From the NCBI RefSeq assembly GCF_019797865.1, contig NZ_CP081869.1, positions 4,416,501-4,480,500 of the forward strand: a stretch of 64,000 nucleotides of DNA, read 5' to 3'. The notes under the pieces were generated by a model, which saw nothing but the letters and a program-made list of their open reading frames with translations, did not search any database and had not been told where the DNA came from. This document shows, piece by piece, positions 19,414 to 28,312 of the stretch (position 1 is its first letter; every line of letters begins with the position of its first letter). The stretch is from Chenggangzhangella methanolivorans (GTDB lineage Bacteria; Pseudomonadota; Alphaproteobacteria; Rhizobiales; Methylopilaceae). Both the position numbers and the translations under genes were made by a program.

Positions 19414-21551
19414 TCAGCCGCCCTTCGGCGCGACGAGCGGGGCGGTCAGCGTGACCTTGAGGCCGGGGCGGTTGTCCTCGCGGATCATCTCGCCGCCGAT
19501 CTGCTTGACGAGCGCGTCCATCATCCGCGAGCCGAATCCGCGACGGGTGAGGTCCGGCGCGCCGACGCCCTTGTCGGCGACGACGAGGCGGAAGCTGGCG
19601 CGATCCTCCATCACCGTCACCAGAAGCGGACCGGCTTCGCCGCCATAGGCGTATTTGGTGGCGTTGATCATGAGTTCGGTGAGCACGAGGCCGAGGCTGA
19701 TGGCGCGGTCGGTCGCCAGCAGGATGGGCGCGAGATCGAGGGTGAGCTTGTCGCGCCAGTTTTCGCCGAGCGACGACACGACGTCGGCCACGAGCTCGTC
19801 GACGTAGCGCGAGACGTCGACGGTCTCGACCTGGTCGGAGCGGTAGAGCCGGCGATGCACCAGCGCGACGGCGGTCAGGCGGCGGCGGGCCTCCTCGAGC
19901 GCGGGCGCGAGCCCGGGCTGGTTGGACGAGCGCCCCTGCAAGGCGAGGAAGCTCGAGACCAGCTGAAGGCTGTTCTGGACGCGGTGGTTCACCTCGCCGA
20001 TCAGGAACTCCTTCTGCTGGATGAGAAGGTCCTTCTCCTCGATGGGCGGCGAGGCGGCGGTTGATCTCCATCAGCCCGCGGCTCTGCCAGACCTCGATGA
20101 CGGCCGAACGAAGCCGGCCCGCGGCCTCGACTTCGGCCGGCGTCCAGCGCCGCGACCGCCCGCGCACGGTCTCCCGCCACACCTCGAAGGAGGAGCGGGG
20201 GGTGAGGATCGCCTGCGGATCGGACGGGTCCTCCTTGTGCGGATTGCCCGCCCATTCGACGACTTCGATCTCCTCGGCGCGGAACCACAGCACCACCCAA
20301 GGGTCGCTGACCGACAGCGTCACGGCGAGCAGCCCGGCGCCGACGCCCTCGAAGGTCGCGGCGGTGGGATAGATCTCGACCAGTCGGTCGGTCGAGAACA
20401 CCTGCTCGGCGCCGCGGCTGAGCGACCATTGGGCGAGCGCCCGGATCTCGCGTTCGGCCGGGCAGCGGCCGCTCGTCAGCAGATCGCGCCCGCGCAAGAT
20501 CGCGACGCCGTCGCCGCCGAGCGCCGGCGGATCTCGTCCACATGGTTCGAGATCGCCTCTTCGAGCGTGCCCTCGCGCGACAGCAGCGCGACGAGGTCGT
20601 CCTGATAGCTGCGCAGCCTCACGCGCTCGCGGAAGGCGTCGGTGTCGTCCTTGACGCGGATCTGGCGGCCGAACGCTCCGGCGACGGCGCGGGCCGCCGC
20701 GCGCTGGTCGAAGCCGATCGGCTTCGGCGTCGAGTTGTGGCAGGCCGCGAGCCCCCACAGCACGCCGTCCTTGACGATCGAGACCGAGGCGGACGCGCCG
20801 ACGCCCATGTTCTTCAGATACTGCACATGGATGGGCGAGACGCTGCGCAGCGCCGCGTCCGAAATGTCGACCTCCGGAGCGGCCCGTCGGCGAAGCGCAG
20901 CGGCGCAGGCGCGTAGCCGACGTCGGGAATGACGCGGACGAGATTGCGCAGGTAGAGGGCGCGGGCCTGCTTGGGGATGTCGGTCGCGGGAAAGCGGTGG
21001 TGCATGAAGGCGCGCATCGACGGATCGCGATCCTCGCCCAGCACCTGGCCGGAATCGTCGTCGAGGAAGCGATAGATCATGATCCGGTCGTAGCCGGTGA
21101 TGCGCCGGAACTCCTTGGCGGCGATCGCGCAGAGCTCGTCGATGCTCGCGGCGCGTTCGAGCGCGGCGGCCGTCGCCTCGATCTCTCCGAGCAGCACGCC
21201 GCCCGGCCGCGAGCCGTGCTCTGCGGGTTCGAGCTCGACGATCACGCCGCATTCGGCGCGATGGGCGCTGGCGTCGAAGGCCTCGCCGTCGCTCGTGCGG
21301 AACTTGCCGAGATAGATCGCCGGCCGGTTCGCCGGCGCGGACTTGGCGCGGAGCGCGAAATCGGACCCGATCACGTCCTGAAGAGGCTGGCCGGACCAGT
21401 CGGACAGGCCGAGCTTGCTCTCGACGTCGCCGGCGACGCCGAGAAGCTTGAGGCTCGAAGGATCGGCGACGAGCAGCAGGCCATGGGGCTGAATGGCTCC
21501 CGGCGCATGGATCGGCTCGCGATCGCACGCGGTCAGGTCAAGAGTGTCCAC
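19414..21551 (-). CDS. Bacteriophytochrome with HWE/HisKA_2 histidine kinase (three frameshifts)
   Basis: Red/far-red light sensor kinase of about 712 residues: PAS, GAF, PHY, then kinase. The biliverdin-binding Cys is at residue 9 (LTACDREPIHAPGAIQPHG), the GAF domain has the chromophore-pocket FPATDIPKQARALYLRN, and PHY follows (SRSSFEVWRETV region). The output domain carries GEVNHRVQNSLQLVSSFLALQ, the HisKA_2/HWE phosphoacceptor, and ATP-lid motifs LVLTELMINATKYAYGG and DKGVGAPD. The GTG at 21551 gives the canonical N-terminus. Frame breaks lie near 20880 (missing G), 20523 (missing G) and 20055 (extra C), each restoring conserved sequence. No heme oxygenase or response regulator is adjacent. 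Confidence 0.9.
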
Positions 21552-21708
21552 GCGCAGATAATCCTAGGGAAACGATCCGAAGCCCTAGGCAGCTATGGCA
21601 TGGTCAGCGCGTGATGAAAAACTGTTTTGACGTGTCCTGGCGCCGAAGTCCGGCTGTTTCCGCCCGGTCGAGATCCAACGGATTTCGACCGGGGCGCGCA
21701 CTGGCCGA

Positions 21709-22839
21709 TCAGTAGGGCAGGTCGGGCCATTTCTCGGCCGCGCCGCCGAACGCCTTGGGCATTTCGCGCGCTCGGTCTCGAACAGCTCCTGCATCAGCTT
21801 CTGGACCTTCTTCGAGCGCTTCGACGGCCGCGACTTCGCCTTGCGATTGAAATCCGGATTGAAGTTCGAGGACTCTCCGGGTCGCCGCCGAGGAACGAGA
21901 TGATCTCGGCGCGCACCTCGTCGGCCGCGACGCGACGTCGTCGAGGAAGAAGTAGCGGAACCGGTCGCCGAAGGCGGCCTGCCAGCGCTTCGCGATCTCG
22001 CTCGGGAACGAGCGGGCCAGAACCTCAGGCTCGACGATGAACTTCTTGAAGGTCTTGAGCCGCTTCTCGGCGCGATGCGGCCGGCGCTTGCTGGCGTTGT
22101 GCATGCGCCACTGCGACCAGAGGCGCGAGACCGGCTCGCGCAGCATCAGGCAGATGCGCATGTGCGGAAATTCCGCCGCGAGCTTGCGGATCGTCTTCTC
22201 GTCGAGCGAGCAATAGGCCGGCGTCACGTCGCCCGTGACCTTCTCGCCCTTCATGGCGAACAGGCGGCCATAGGCGCCGATGTCGCCCTGGCGCGCGTCG
22301 TGCTCAAGCACCTTGGCGTAGAAGGCGGCCCCGCGCTCGTCGATCGGCGCGTCGCCGCGCTTGTCGCGCTTGGCCGTCACGCGTTCGGGCGACTCGGCGT
22401 AGTTCCGAGCCGCGCGGCCGATGTTGTTGTCCGGGAACCGGCGATCGAAATAGTGGATCTCCTTGTAGGGAGGCATCCAGAAGTCGTCGTGGTTCTGCAA
22501 CTGGTCGTAGAGCCACTGCGTGCCGCCCTTCTGCAGGCCAACGCAGATGAAGTCGGGGCCGAGCTCGCTGCGCTTGGAGGACTTGGCGACCTTCGGCGCT
22601 TTGCCGGCCTTGTCCTTCTTGGCGGCTTTGGCGACGTCGTCCTTTTTCGCGGAGACCTTCTCTGTTTTCTTCGAAGCGGTCTTGGCCGCCGATTTCGCGG
22701 CCGCCTTCGCCGTCGCCTCGATGGCGGTCTCGGCGACAGCCGCTGCGACGGGCGTCTTGGCTCTCGGCTGCTTCGGCTTTGCGGGAACGGCGTCGATGGA
22801 TCCGGATGCGGATTTGGCGGTCTTCGAGGCTCGGGTCAT
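21709..22839 (-). CDS. Sulfotransferase with Lys/Ala-rich N-terminal tail (three frameshifts near 3' end)
   Basis: PAPS-dependent sulfotransferase-fold protein of about 375 residues. The 5'-phosphosulfate loop is CVGLQKGGTQWLYDQL and the 3'-phosphate motif is REPVSRLWSQWRMH; PPYKEIHYFD and GDVTPAYC are typical of the bacterial family that sulfates polysaccharides or lipids. Before the enzyme domain lies a tail of about 90 residues built of AKAAAK, SAAKTAS and KKTEK-type repeats, resembling histone H1-like tails. The start at 22839 is chosen for its AAGGAGA site. The frame is lost near 21932, 21873 and 21763; corrected sequence reads ADEVRAEIISFLGGDPE ... QELFETER ... EKWPDLPY and ends at 21709. 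The acceptor is unknown. Confidence 0.85.
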   Translation of the reverse strand: MTRASKTAKSASGSIDAVPAKPKQPRAKTPVAAAVAETAIEATAKAAAKSAAKTASKKTEKVSAKKDDVAKAAKKDKAGKAPKVAKSSKRSELGPDFICVGLQKGGTQWLYDQLQNHDDFWMPPYKEIHYFDRRFPDNNIGRAARNYAESPERVTAKRDKRGDAPIDERGAAFYAKVLEHDARQGDIGAYGRLFAMKGEKVTGDVTPAYCSLDEKTIRKLAAEFPHMRICLMLREPVSRLWSQWRMHNASKRRPHRAEKRLKTFKKFIVEPEVLARSFPSEIAKRWQAAFGDRFRYFFLDDVASRPTRCAPRSSRSSAATRRVLELQSGFQSQGEVAAVEALEEGPEADAGAVRDRAREMPKAFGGAAEKWPDLPY

Positions 22840-22918
22840 CGGGCGCAGGCGGTCTCCTTGTTGCGGCGCGACCATATGCGGTTCGTCTTCGACAAGGAAG
22901 CGCATGCTTTGGCGCGCC

Positions 22919-22955
22919 AAAAAAATACGGCCGCGCCCTAGAAAAGGCGCGGCCG
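22919..22955 (-). terminator. Rho-independent terminator of the minCDE operon
   Basis: On the minus strand CGGCCGCGCC (22955-22946) and GGCGCGGCCG (22937-22928) form a 10-bp stem with an 8-base loop, followed by TA and a run of seven T. It lies 33 bp after the minE stop codon and before the sulfotransferase start. Confidence 0.85.
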
Positions 22956-22987
22956 ATATCTGTCTGGAAGCTGTCAGAACGCGGGCG

Positions 22988-23260
22988 TCATCCCGCGAGC
23001 TTGAGCGCTCCGGCGGCGGGGGTGCGGATCTCGATGTCGACCTCGAGCGTGGCCAGCGTGTCCTGCCTGTCAAGCTTCACCCGGACCTTCTCCGGATCGA
23101 TCGCGACATGCTTGGCGATGACGGCGAGGATCTCGTCCTGCAGCAGGGCGACGAGGTCCGTGCGGCCGAACACTGCGCGCTCATGGGCCAGGAGCAGCTG
23201 GAGGCGCTCCCGAGCCGCAGGCGCGGAGGAGCGACGCGTGAAGAACCTCAGAACGCTCAT
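22988..23260 (-). CDS. minE: Cell division topological specificity factor MinE
   Basis: A 90-residue protein that drives pole-to-pole oscillation of MinCD by stimulating MinD ATPase. The N-terminal membrane-targeting amphipathic segment ([10 protein letters not shown]), the MinD-contact helix region ([14 protein letters not shown]) and the dimerising C-terminal domain ([27 protein letters not shown]) are all present. The start overlaps the minD stop by four bases. Followed by a strong terminator, so it ends the operon. Length is normal. Confidence 0.95.
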   Translation of the reverse strand: MSVLRFFTRRSSAPAARERLQLLLAHERAVFGRTDLVALLQDEILAVIAKHVAIDPEKVRVKLDRQDTLATLEVDIEIRTPAAGALKLAG

Positions 23261-24075
23261 GCCGCGGCCCTCCGGCCGAAGAGGTTGCCGAAGAAACCCT
23301 TGCGGTCGCTCGGCACGGTCATCTGGATGGTCTCGCCGCGAAGACGCCGCGCGGCGTCGGCGTAGGCGCGGGCCGGCGCCGAGATCGGGTTCGCGAGCGT
23401 GACCGGCGACCCAAGGTTCGAGGCCTTCAGCACTTCCGGGCTCTCCGGGATGATGCCGAGCAGGCCGATCGAGAGGATCTCGAGGACGTCGTCGACCTTC
23501 AGCATGTCGCCGCGCTCGGCGCGCACGGGATCGTAGCGGGTGAGAAGCAGGAGCTTCTCCATCGTCTCGCCGCGCTCGGCCTTTTCGGTCTTGCTGTCCA
23601 GCAGGCCGATGATGCGGTCGCTGTCGCGCACCGAGGAGACTTCCGGGTTCGTCACGATCACCGCGAGATCGGCGTGGCGCATCGCGAAATAGGCGCCGCG
23701 CTCGATGCCGGCGGGGCTGTCGCAGATGATCCAGTCGAAGCGGCCCTTGAGCTCGTTGATCACGCGCTCGACGCCTTCGGCGGTCAGCGCGTCCTTGTCG
23801 CGCGTCTGGCTCGCCGGCAGCAGCGAGAGCGTGTCGATGCGCTTGTCGCGGATCAGCGCCTGGTTGAGGTTGGCGTCGCCCTGGACGACGTTGATGAGGT
23901 CGTAGACCACCCGACGCTCGGCGCCCATGACCAGGTCGAGGTTGCGCAGGCCGACGTCGAAGTCGACCACGCACACGCTCTGCCCGGTCTGCGCAAGCGC
24001 CGCTCCGAGGGCGGCCGTCGACGTGGTCTTGCCCACGCCCCCCTTGCCCGACGTGACGACCAGAACCTCAGCCAT
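23257..24075 (-). CDS. minD: Septum site-determining ATPase MinD
   Basis: A 272-residue membrane-associated ParA/MRP-type ATPase that recruits MinC and MinE. The deviant Walker A motif [10 protein letters not shown] lies at residues 9-18, [18 protein letters not shown] contains the second Walker motif, and [14 protein letters not shown] is the Walker B region. The C-terminus (FGRRAAA) is shorter than the usual amphipathic membrane-targeting helix, though the KGFFGNLFG segment before it can serve that role. It lies 35 bp after minC and overlaps minE by four bases. Confidence 0.95.
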   Translation of the reverse strand: MAEVLVVTSGKGGVGKTTSTAALGAALAQTGQSVCVVDFDVGLRNLDLVMGAERRVVYDLINVVQGDANLNQALIRDKRIDTLSLLPASQTRDKDALTAEGVERVINELKGRFDWIICDSPAGIERGAYFAMRHADLAVIVTNPEVSSVRDSDRIIGLLDSKTEKAERGETMEKLLLLTRYDPVRAERGDMLKVDDVLEILSIGLLGIIPESPEVLKASNLGSPVTLANPISAPARAYADAARRLRGETIQMTVPSDRKGFFGNLFGRRAAA

Positions 24076-24110
24076 TTAAGTGTCTCCTTGAAAGAAGCAT
24101 CGTCACGAAG

Positions 24111-24839
24111 TCAGTCGAGCGCCGAAACCTTCAGCGTCTCATGTTCGATGAAGGCGCGGGCGGGCTTGCCGCGCAGCGCGGGATCCAGCTCGTCGGTCGT
24201 CATGTAGACGCCGTCGATCGCGAGCAGCTCGGCGTCGAGGCGGCTGCAGAAGATGCGCGCCTTCGGGTTGCCGGCCGAGCCGGCGATCGCCCGGCCGCGC
24301 AGCGCGCCATAGACGTGGATCGAGCCGCCGGCCACGATTTCGGCTCCGGACGCCACCGACCCGCAGATCGTCACGTCGCCCTGGAACGACACCGCCTGGC
24401 CGGACCGCACCGTATGGTCGATCACGAGCGAGGTCGCGTTCGCGGCCTGCGCCTCGGGAGCGGCGATCTCGCCGGCCGCGCGGCCGCCGATCGGCATCGC
24501 GAGCTTGGCGTTGGGGCCGTCGAGGAACTTCGGGTCGCAGCCTTCGACGCCGATCAGCTTCACGCCGCGCTGTTCGAGGTCGCCGAGAAACGCCGCGAGC
24601 GTGCGGGGCGACAGCTTGAGGGCCGAGACGTCCAGAATGACGGGACGGCCGCCGAAAAAGCCCGGCGAGCGCGCGGTCAGTTCGTCGAGTTCGGCCAGCC
24701 ATTCGACGACCGGCTGCTCGGGCGAGAGCACGAGCGCCATGAAGGAGCGCCCGCGGAACCGGACGGGCTTGCGCTTGGCGGGCGCCTCGGCTTCGGCCTC
24801 GGCGACTTTCGGGACGATCTGGAGGGCGGCTGGCGACAC
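24111..24839 (-). CDS. minC: Septum site-determining protein MinC
   Basis: A 242-residue inhibitor of FtsZ polymerisation. The N-terminal domain (residues about 27-105; KPVRFRGRSFMALVLSP, VILDVSALKLS) is joined by an Ala/Glu-rich linker to the C-terminal beta-helix (VRSGQAVSFQGDVTICGSVASGAEIVAGGSIHVYGALRGRA in short turns), including the RSGQ MinD-binding region. Start is GTG at 24839, with a 26-residue acidic lead before the domain. It is the first gene of minCDE and is preceded by two CtrA-type boxes. Divergent from the Tad-like genes. Confidence 0.95.
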   Translation of the reverse strand: MSPAALQIVPKVAEAEAEAPAKRKPVRFRGRSFMALVLSPEQPVVEWLAELDELTARSPGFFGGRPVILDVSALKLSPRTLAAFLGDLEQRGVKLIGVEGCDPKFLDGPNAKLAMPIGGRAAGEIAAPEAQAANATSLVIDHTVRSGQAVSFQGDVTICGSVASGAEIVAGGSIHVYGALRGRAIAGSAGNPKARIFCSRLDAELLAIDGVYMTTDELDPALRGKPARAFIEHETLKVSALD

Positions 24840-24868
24840 AGGCGGCGTTTCCGGGGCGACTCGGGTGG

Positions 24869-24884
24869 TTAAGGAAGCGTTGAC
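24869..24884 (-). promoter_or_regulatory. CtrA-like box 2 upstream of minC
   Basis: On the plus strand the site reads TTAA, seven bases, TTGAC: one mismatch from TTAA-N7-TTAAC. Read on the minus strand it is TCAA-N7-TTAAC, also one mismatch. It lies 30-45 bp upstream of the minC GTG, overlapping the likely core promoter. Confidence 0.55.
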
Positions 24885-24904
24885 CCGACAGTCGCGCCGG
24901 CGTG

Positions 24905-24920
24905 GTTAACGAGGCGTTAA
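24905..24920 (-). promoter_or_regulatory. Consensus CtrA box upstream of minC
   Basis: On the minus strand the site is TTAA-CGCCTCG-TTAAC, a perfect match to the CtrA consensus TTAA-N7-TTAAC. It lies 66-81 bp upstream of the minC start. CtrA is the cell-cycle response regulator of alphaproteobacteria. The rest of the 347-bp gap (24840-25186), which is divergent between minC and the vWA gene, shows no gene. Confidence 0.7.
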
Positions 24921-25186
24921 AGGGCGGCAGATTTTGCCGGGCTCCGGCGTCCGCGCAGGCGGATTGCGACGTTTGCGCGACGCCCGCCGCGGTCGTCCTC
25001 GCAGGGGCGACGAGCGGACGATCGGCGGTTCCGGCGTCGGCTGGAGCGGCTCCCAGATCTTCGGTTGAAAGCCTTCCGGGGCTTCAGCGGATGCGTGCGC
25101 GCGCGCAACCGTAAGGAGGTAAGTGAATATTAGTCACTGTCTGACATATCTGATTGCGGCGTCTCCTCGCTTCTCGGCCCACCGCA

Positions 25187-26512
25187 ATGTTCCGTTTCCG
25201 CCGCTTCCGCGCGACCGAATCCGGCAATGTGTCCGTCATGACGGCGTTGCTAAGTCTGCCGTTGATTCTCATCGCTGGCGGCGGGGTCGACCTCATGATG
25301 CACGAGCGTCAGCGGGTTAGGCTTCAGGACGCCCTCGACTCCGGTTTGATCGCGGCCTCCGCGCTGCTGCAGCCAAACGCCGCCGAGCCGACGGTCCGCT
25401 CCTATCTCGACGCGGCCGGCTTCAAGGACTACCGGCTGACCGTCAGCGAGACCAAGACGGTCTCCTCCCGCGCCGTGACCGGCTCGGTCGCGCTCGACAT
25501 CAAGACCAGCTTTCTCGGTGTCGCGCGCATCCCCACCATGTCGGTGAAGGCCGCGGGCGCGGCCGAAGAGGCGTTCAAGGACATCGAGATTTCGTTCGTG
25601 CTCGATCTCTCGGGATCGATGCGCGGCGCCCGCATCAACGCCATGCGCCCGGCGGCCAAGAACTTCATCGCCCAGCTTCTGACGCCCAAGACCAAGGACT
25701 ACACGTCCATCAACCTGATCCCGTTCGCCGGTCAGGTGAACGTCGGCCATGCGGCTTACAACGCCTTTGCGGGCGCGTCCGCGCGCAAGCATGACAAGTC
25801 GTCGTGCTTCTCGGTGCTCGAGCCGACCTACACGGAATCCATTCCGGACTTCCCGACCCAGGATCAGGTTCCGCAGTTCAGCACCTGGGTGGTGGGCACC
25901 AACACGGGCTTCGACCCGTGGAACTGCCCGACCGAAGAGACCTCGATCTCATACGTGTCGAACGACGCCGCCGCGCTTCAGGCGAAGATCGACGAGTACC
26001 ATATGTTCGACGGCACGGCGACGCACATCGCGATGAAGTGGGGGCTCCATCTGCTGGACCCCGGCTTCCGCTCCATCCTGCTCAAGGCCAAGCTCGCGGG
26101 CGTCTCGCTGGCCCCTGCGCAATTCGCGAACCGGCCGGCCGCCTATTCGGACAAGACGCTGAAGGTGATCGTGCTCATGACCGACGGCGAGGTCGTCGGT
26201 CAGTTCCGGCCGAAGTCCGGCGAATACGTCAACGAGCAGCCGGTCACGAAGAGCCCGGACTCCAACAAGCAGATCCTCTCGGCCTCGACGAACCTGTCGA
26301 ACATGAGCGCGGCCTGCGCCGCCGCCAAGGCCCATGGCGTGGTGGTCTACACCATCGGCTTCGAGGTGAACGGGTCAGACCCGAACTTCCTCTCCAAGCT
26401 CAAGGCCTGCGCGTCGAGCCCCGACAAGTTCTACGAGGCCAAGACGAGCGACATCAGCCGCATCTTCCAGGACGTCGCCCGCAGCATCTCGCCGCTGCGG
26501 CTGACCAACTGA
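25187..26512 (+). CDS. TadG-like pilus assembly protein with von Willebrand A domain
   Basis: A 441-residue protein with the TadE/TadG N-terminal anchor (ATESGNVSVMTALLSLPLILIAGGGVDLMM) followed by a periplasmic von Willebrand A domain. The MIDAS motif DLSGS lies at residues 140-144, with VIVLMTDGE supplying the later metal-site residues. The long insertions with CFSVLEP and WNCPTEE carry cysteines that probably form disulfides. The family belongs to Tad/Flp pilus loci and may act in surface attachment. The ATG at 25187 is chosen over an upstream in-frame codon because FRATESGN is the usual N-terminus. Two TadE-like genes follow directly. Confidence 0.88.
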   Translation: MFRFRRFRATESGNVSVMTALLSLPLILIAGGGVDLMMHERQRVRLQDALDSGLIAASALLQPNAAEPTVRSYLDAAGFKDYRLTVSETKTVSSRAVTGSVALDIKTSFLGVARIPTMSVKAAGAAEEAFKDIEISFVLDLSGSMRGARINAMRPAAKNFIAQLLTPKTKDYTSINLIPFAGQVNVGHAAYNAFAGASARKHDKSSCFSVLEPTYTESIPDFPTQDQVPQFSTWVVGTNTGFDPWNCPTEETSISYVSNDAAALQAKIDEYHMFDGTATHIAMKWGLHLLDPGFRSILLKAKLAGVSLAPAQFANRPAAYSDKTLKVIVLMTDGEVVGQFRPKSGEYVNEQPVTKSPDSNKQILSASTNLSNMSAACAAAKAHGVVVYTIGFEVNGSDPNFLSKLKACASSPDKFYEAKTSDISRIFQDVARSISPLRLTN

Positions 26513-26513
26513 C

Positions 26514-27053
26514 ATGGCGGCCCGCTTCGCTCTTCTCCCGACGGCGCGCCGCTTCGCCCGCGGACGCGACGGCGTCGCCGCGATCGAATTCGGCATGGTC
26601 GGGCCGCTGTTCCTGGCGCTGGTGCTCGGCACCTTCGACGTCGGCGGGCTGATGCTGCAGTCGATGCTGCTCGACCGCTCGGTCGACAAGGCGGTGAGGA
26701 CCGTGCGCGTGCAGGGCGGCGTGTCGGCTGTCGTGCAGGACCAGTTCAAGGACGCGGTCTGCGGCGGGATGCTGCTGTTTTCGACCGGCTGCGCGGCCCG
26801 GCTCACCGTCGAGATGACGGTGATCAAGGCGGCGTCGAGCTTCCCGAGCACGGGGGTGACCTGCGTGTCGCGGACCGCGCCGAAGCCGACGGTCACCTAC
26901 AACAGCGGCGCGCGCTCCGAGATGGTGCTGGCGCGCGCGTGCCTCAACGTCGATCCGCTGATGCCGTTTCTCGGAACCGGCCTCGGCCTGCCGCGCAACG
27001 CCTCCGGCGGCTTTGACGTGGTCGCGACCAGCGGATTCATGAACGAGCCATGA
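26514..27053 (+). CDS. TadE-family pseudopilin-like protein
   Basis: A 179-residue protein with a positively charged N-terminus, the GVAAIEFGMVGPLFLALVLGTFDVGGLML anchor (the Glu is the conserved TadE residue after the cleavage-type site) and a periplasmic domain with paired cysteines (VCGG, GCAA, TCVS, ACLN). TadE-like proteins are minor pilins of Flp/Tad pili. It starts one base after the vWA gene stop, and its stop overlaps the next start (ATGA). Confidence 0.87.
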   Translation: MAARFALLPTARRFARGRDGVAAIEFGMVGPLFLALVLGTFDVGGLMLQSMLLDRSVDKAVRTVRVQGGVSAVVQDQFKDAVCGGMLLFSTGCAARLTVEMTVIKAASSFPSTGVTCVSRTAPKPTVTYNSGARSEMVLARACLNVDPLMPFLGTGLGLPRNASGGFDVVATSGFMNEP

Positions 27054-27607
27054 GCCGGGCGAGCCTCATAGGGCGCATGCGGCGCGCGATCGGCCGGCGG
27101 TTCGCAGCCGACGAGAACGGCGTGGCCGCGATCGAGTTCAGCGTCGTGGTGCCGATCCTGATCGTCGTGGTGCTCGGCGCCGCGACCTATTTCGTCATGG
27201 GCCGCGAGGACTACCGCAGCAAGCGCGCGACCTATGTGGCGGCCGACATCATCGCGCGGCAAAACAGCGTCAGCGACAGCTATCTCGCGCTGGTCAAGAC
27301 GCTCGCCGAACGCATCGCGACCTCGAACGCGCGCACCATCGGGTTCCGGGTGACGAGCGCAACCAAGATCGGGCCGCTGTTCGTGGTCAACTGGTCCTAC
27401 GCCACCGCGCCCTACGCCAAGCGCACGCTGATCGACAGCGCGCTGGTCTCGACGCCGCTTGCGGGGATTGGCGAGTCGATCCTGATGGTCGAGACCTCGA
27501 CGCCCTACAGGCCGCTGTTCGGCCTCGCGGGCCTCGCCCAGGCCACGCATGAGAACGTCTCCTTCGCGCGGCCGCGCAACGTCTCGCAGGTTCTCAAGGT
27601 CGAGTAA
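27050..27607 (+). CDS. TadE/TadG-family pilus assembly protein
   Basis: A 185-residue protein with the same layout as its upstream neighbour: basic N-terminus, ENGVAAIEFSVVVPILIVVVLGAATYFVM anchor and a periplasmic domain rich in beta structure. No cysteines occur in the periplasmic part. It completes a three-gene Tad-like block; no tadA-D, cpaA or flp genes are nearby, so the secretion machinery must be encoded elsewhere in the genome. Confidence 0.86.
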   Translation: MSRASLIGRMRRAIGRRFAADENGVAAIEFSVVVPILIVVVLGAATYFVMGREDYRSKRATYVAADIIARQNSVSDSYLALVKTLAERIATSNARTIGFRVTSATKIGPLFVVNWSYATAPYAKRTLIDSALVSTPLAGIGESILMVETSTPYRPLFGLAGLAQATHENVSFARPRNVSQVLKVE

Positions 27608-27679
27608 GCGCGGGCGGCTGTCGCGCCGGCCGGGCGAGCCCGCTATCATGGGCGCGCAAGCCGGAAGGAGAACCGCGCG

Positions 27680-28312
27680 ATGGGACCTTGGCGATTCGGA
27701 CGCGCGGCGGCGCTGGCGCTGACCTTCGCGCTTGCGGGGCCGCAGGCGATCGCGGGCCCCTCCGACGTCTCCCGCGAGATGATCACGGCCGATCCCGCGG
27801 CGCCGGTCGGCGGATCGGCGGACGGCGACGTCACGATCGTGGCCTATGTCGATTACAATTGCGGTTTCTGCAAAAAGTCCGCGTCGGCGCTTGAGAAGCT
27901 GGTGAAGGACGACGGCAAGATCCGGCTGGTCTACAAGGACTGGCCGATCCTCGCCGAAAGCTCGGTCTTCGGGGCTAAGCTCGCGCTCGCCGCCAAGTAT
28001 CAGGGCCGCTATGAGGCCGCCCACAAGGCGCTGATGACGCTGAAGGGCGGCTCGGTCTCCACCGACCGGATGGAGGCGGCGGTGGCGGCCGCAGGCGTCG
28101 ACATGGCGCGGCTCAAGACCGACGCGGCGGCGAAGGACAAGGAGATCGTCGCGCTGCTGAAGCGCAACGACGCGCAGGCGCGCGGCATGCTGTTCCAGGG
28201 CACGCCGGTCTACCTCATCGGCCCGCTGAAAGTGGCGGCCTCGCTGGACTACGCCGAGTTCAAGGAAGCCGTGGCGCAGGCACGCGAACGCGCGGCCAAG
28301 CGCACGCTGTGA
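27680..28312 (+). CDS. DsbA-family thiol oxidoreductase (periplasmic)
   Basis: A 210-residue exported thioredoxin-fold protein. A signal peptide ends near AIAG. The active site is CGFC (Cys61, Cys64) in YVDYNCGFCKKS, with the cis-proline loop QGTPVYLIG. The type matches the DsbA/Com1-like group that forms or isomerises disulfides. The start at 27680 has a GGAAGGAG site. It may serve the cysteine-bearing Tad-like proteins upstream or the anchored proteins downstream, whose first gene overlaps its stop by three bases. Confidence 0.87.
   Translation: MGPWRFGRAAALALTFALAGPQAIAGPSDVSREMITADPAAPVGGSADGDVTIVAYVDYNCGFCKKSASALEKLVKDDGKIRLVYKDWPILAESSVFGAKLALAAKYQGRYEAAHKALMTLKGGSVSTDRMEAAVAAAGVDMARLKTDAAAKDKEIVALLKRNDAQARGMLFQGTPVYLIGPLKVAASLDYAEFKEAVAQARERAAKRTL

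Noticed and set aside
17264..20758. A single 1164-codon minus-strand frame that would fuse the phytochrome kinase to the CoA-transferase
   Set aside because: The fusion frame exists only because indels in both genes happen to line up; the middle reads as low-complexity Arg/Pro sequence and includes the intergenic gap. Each gene has its own start and conserved ends.
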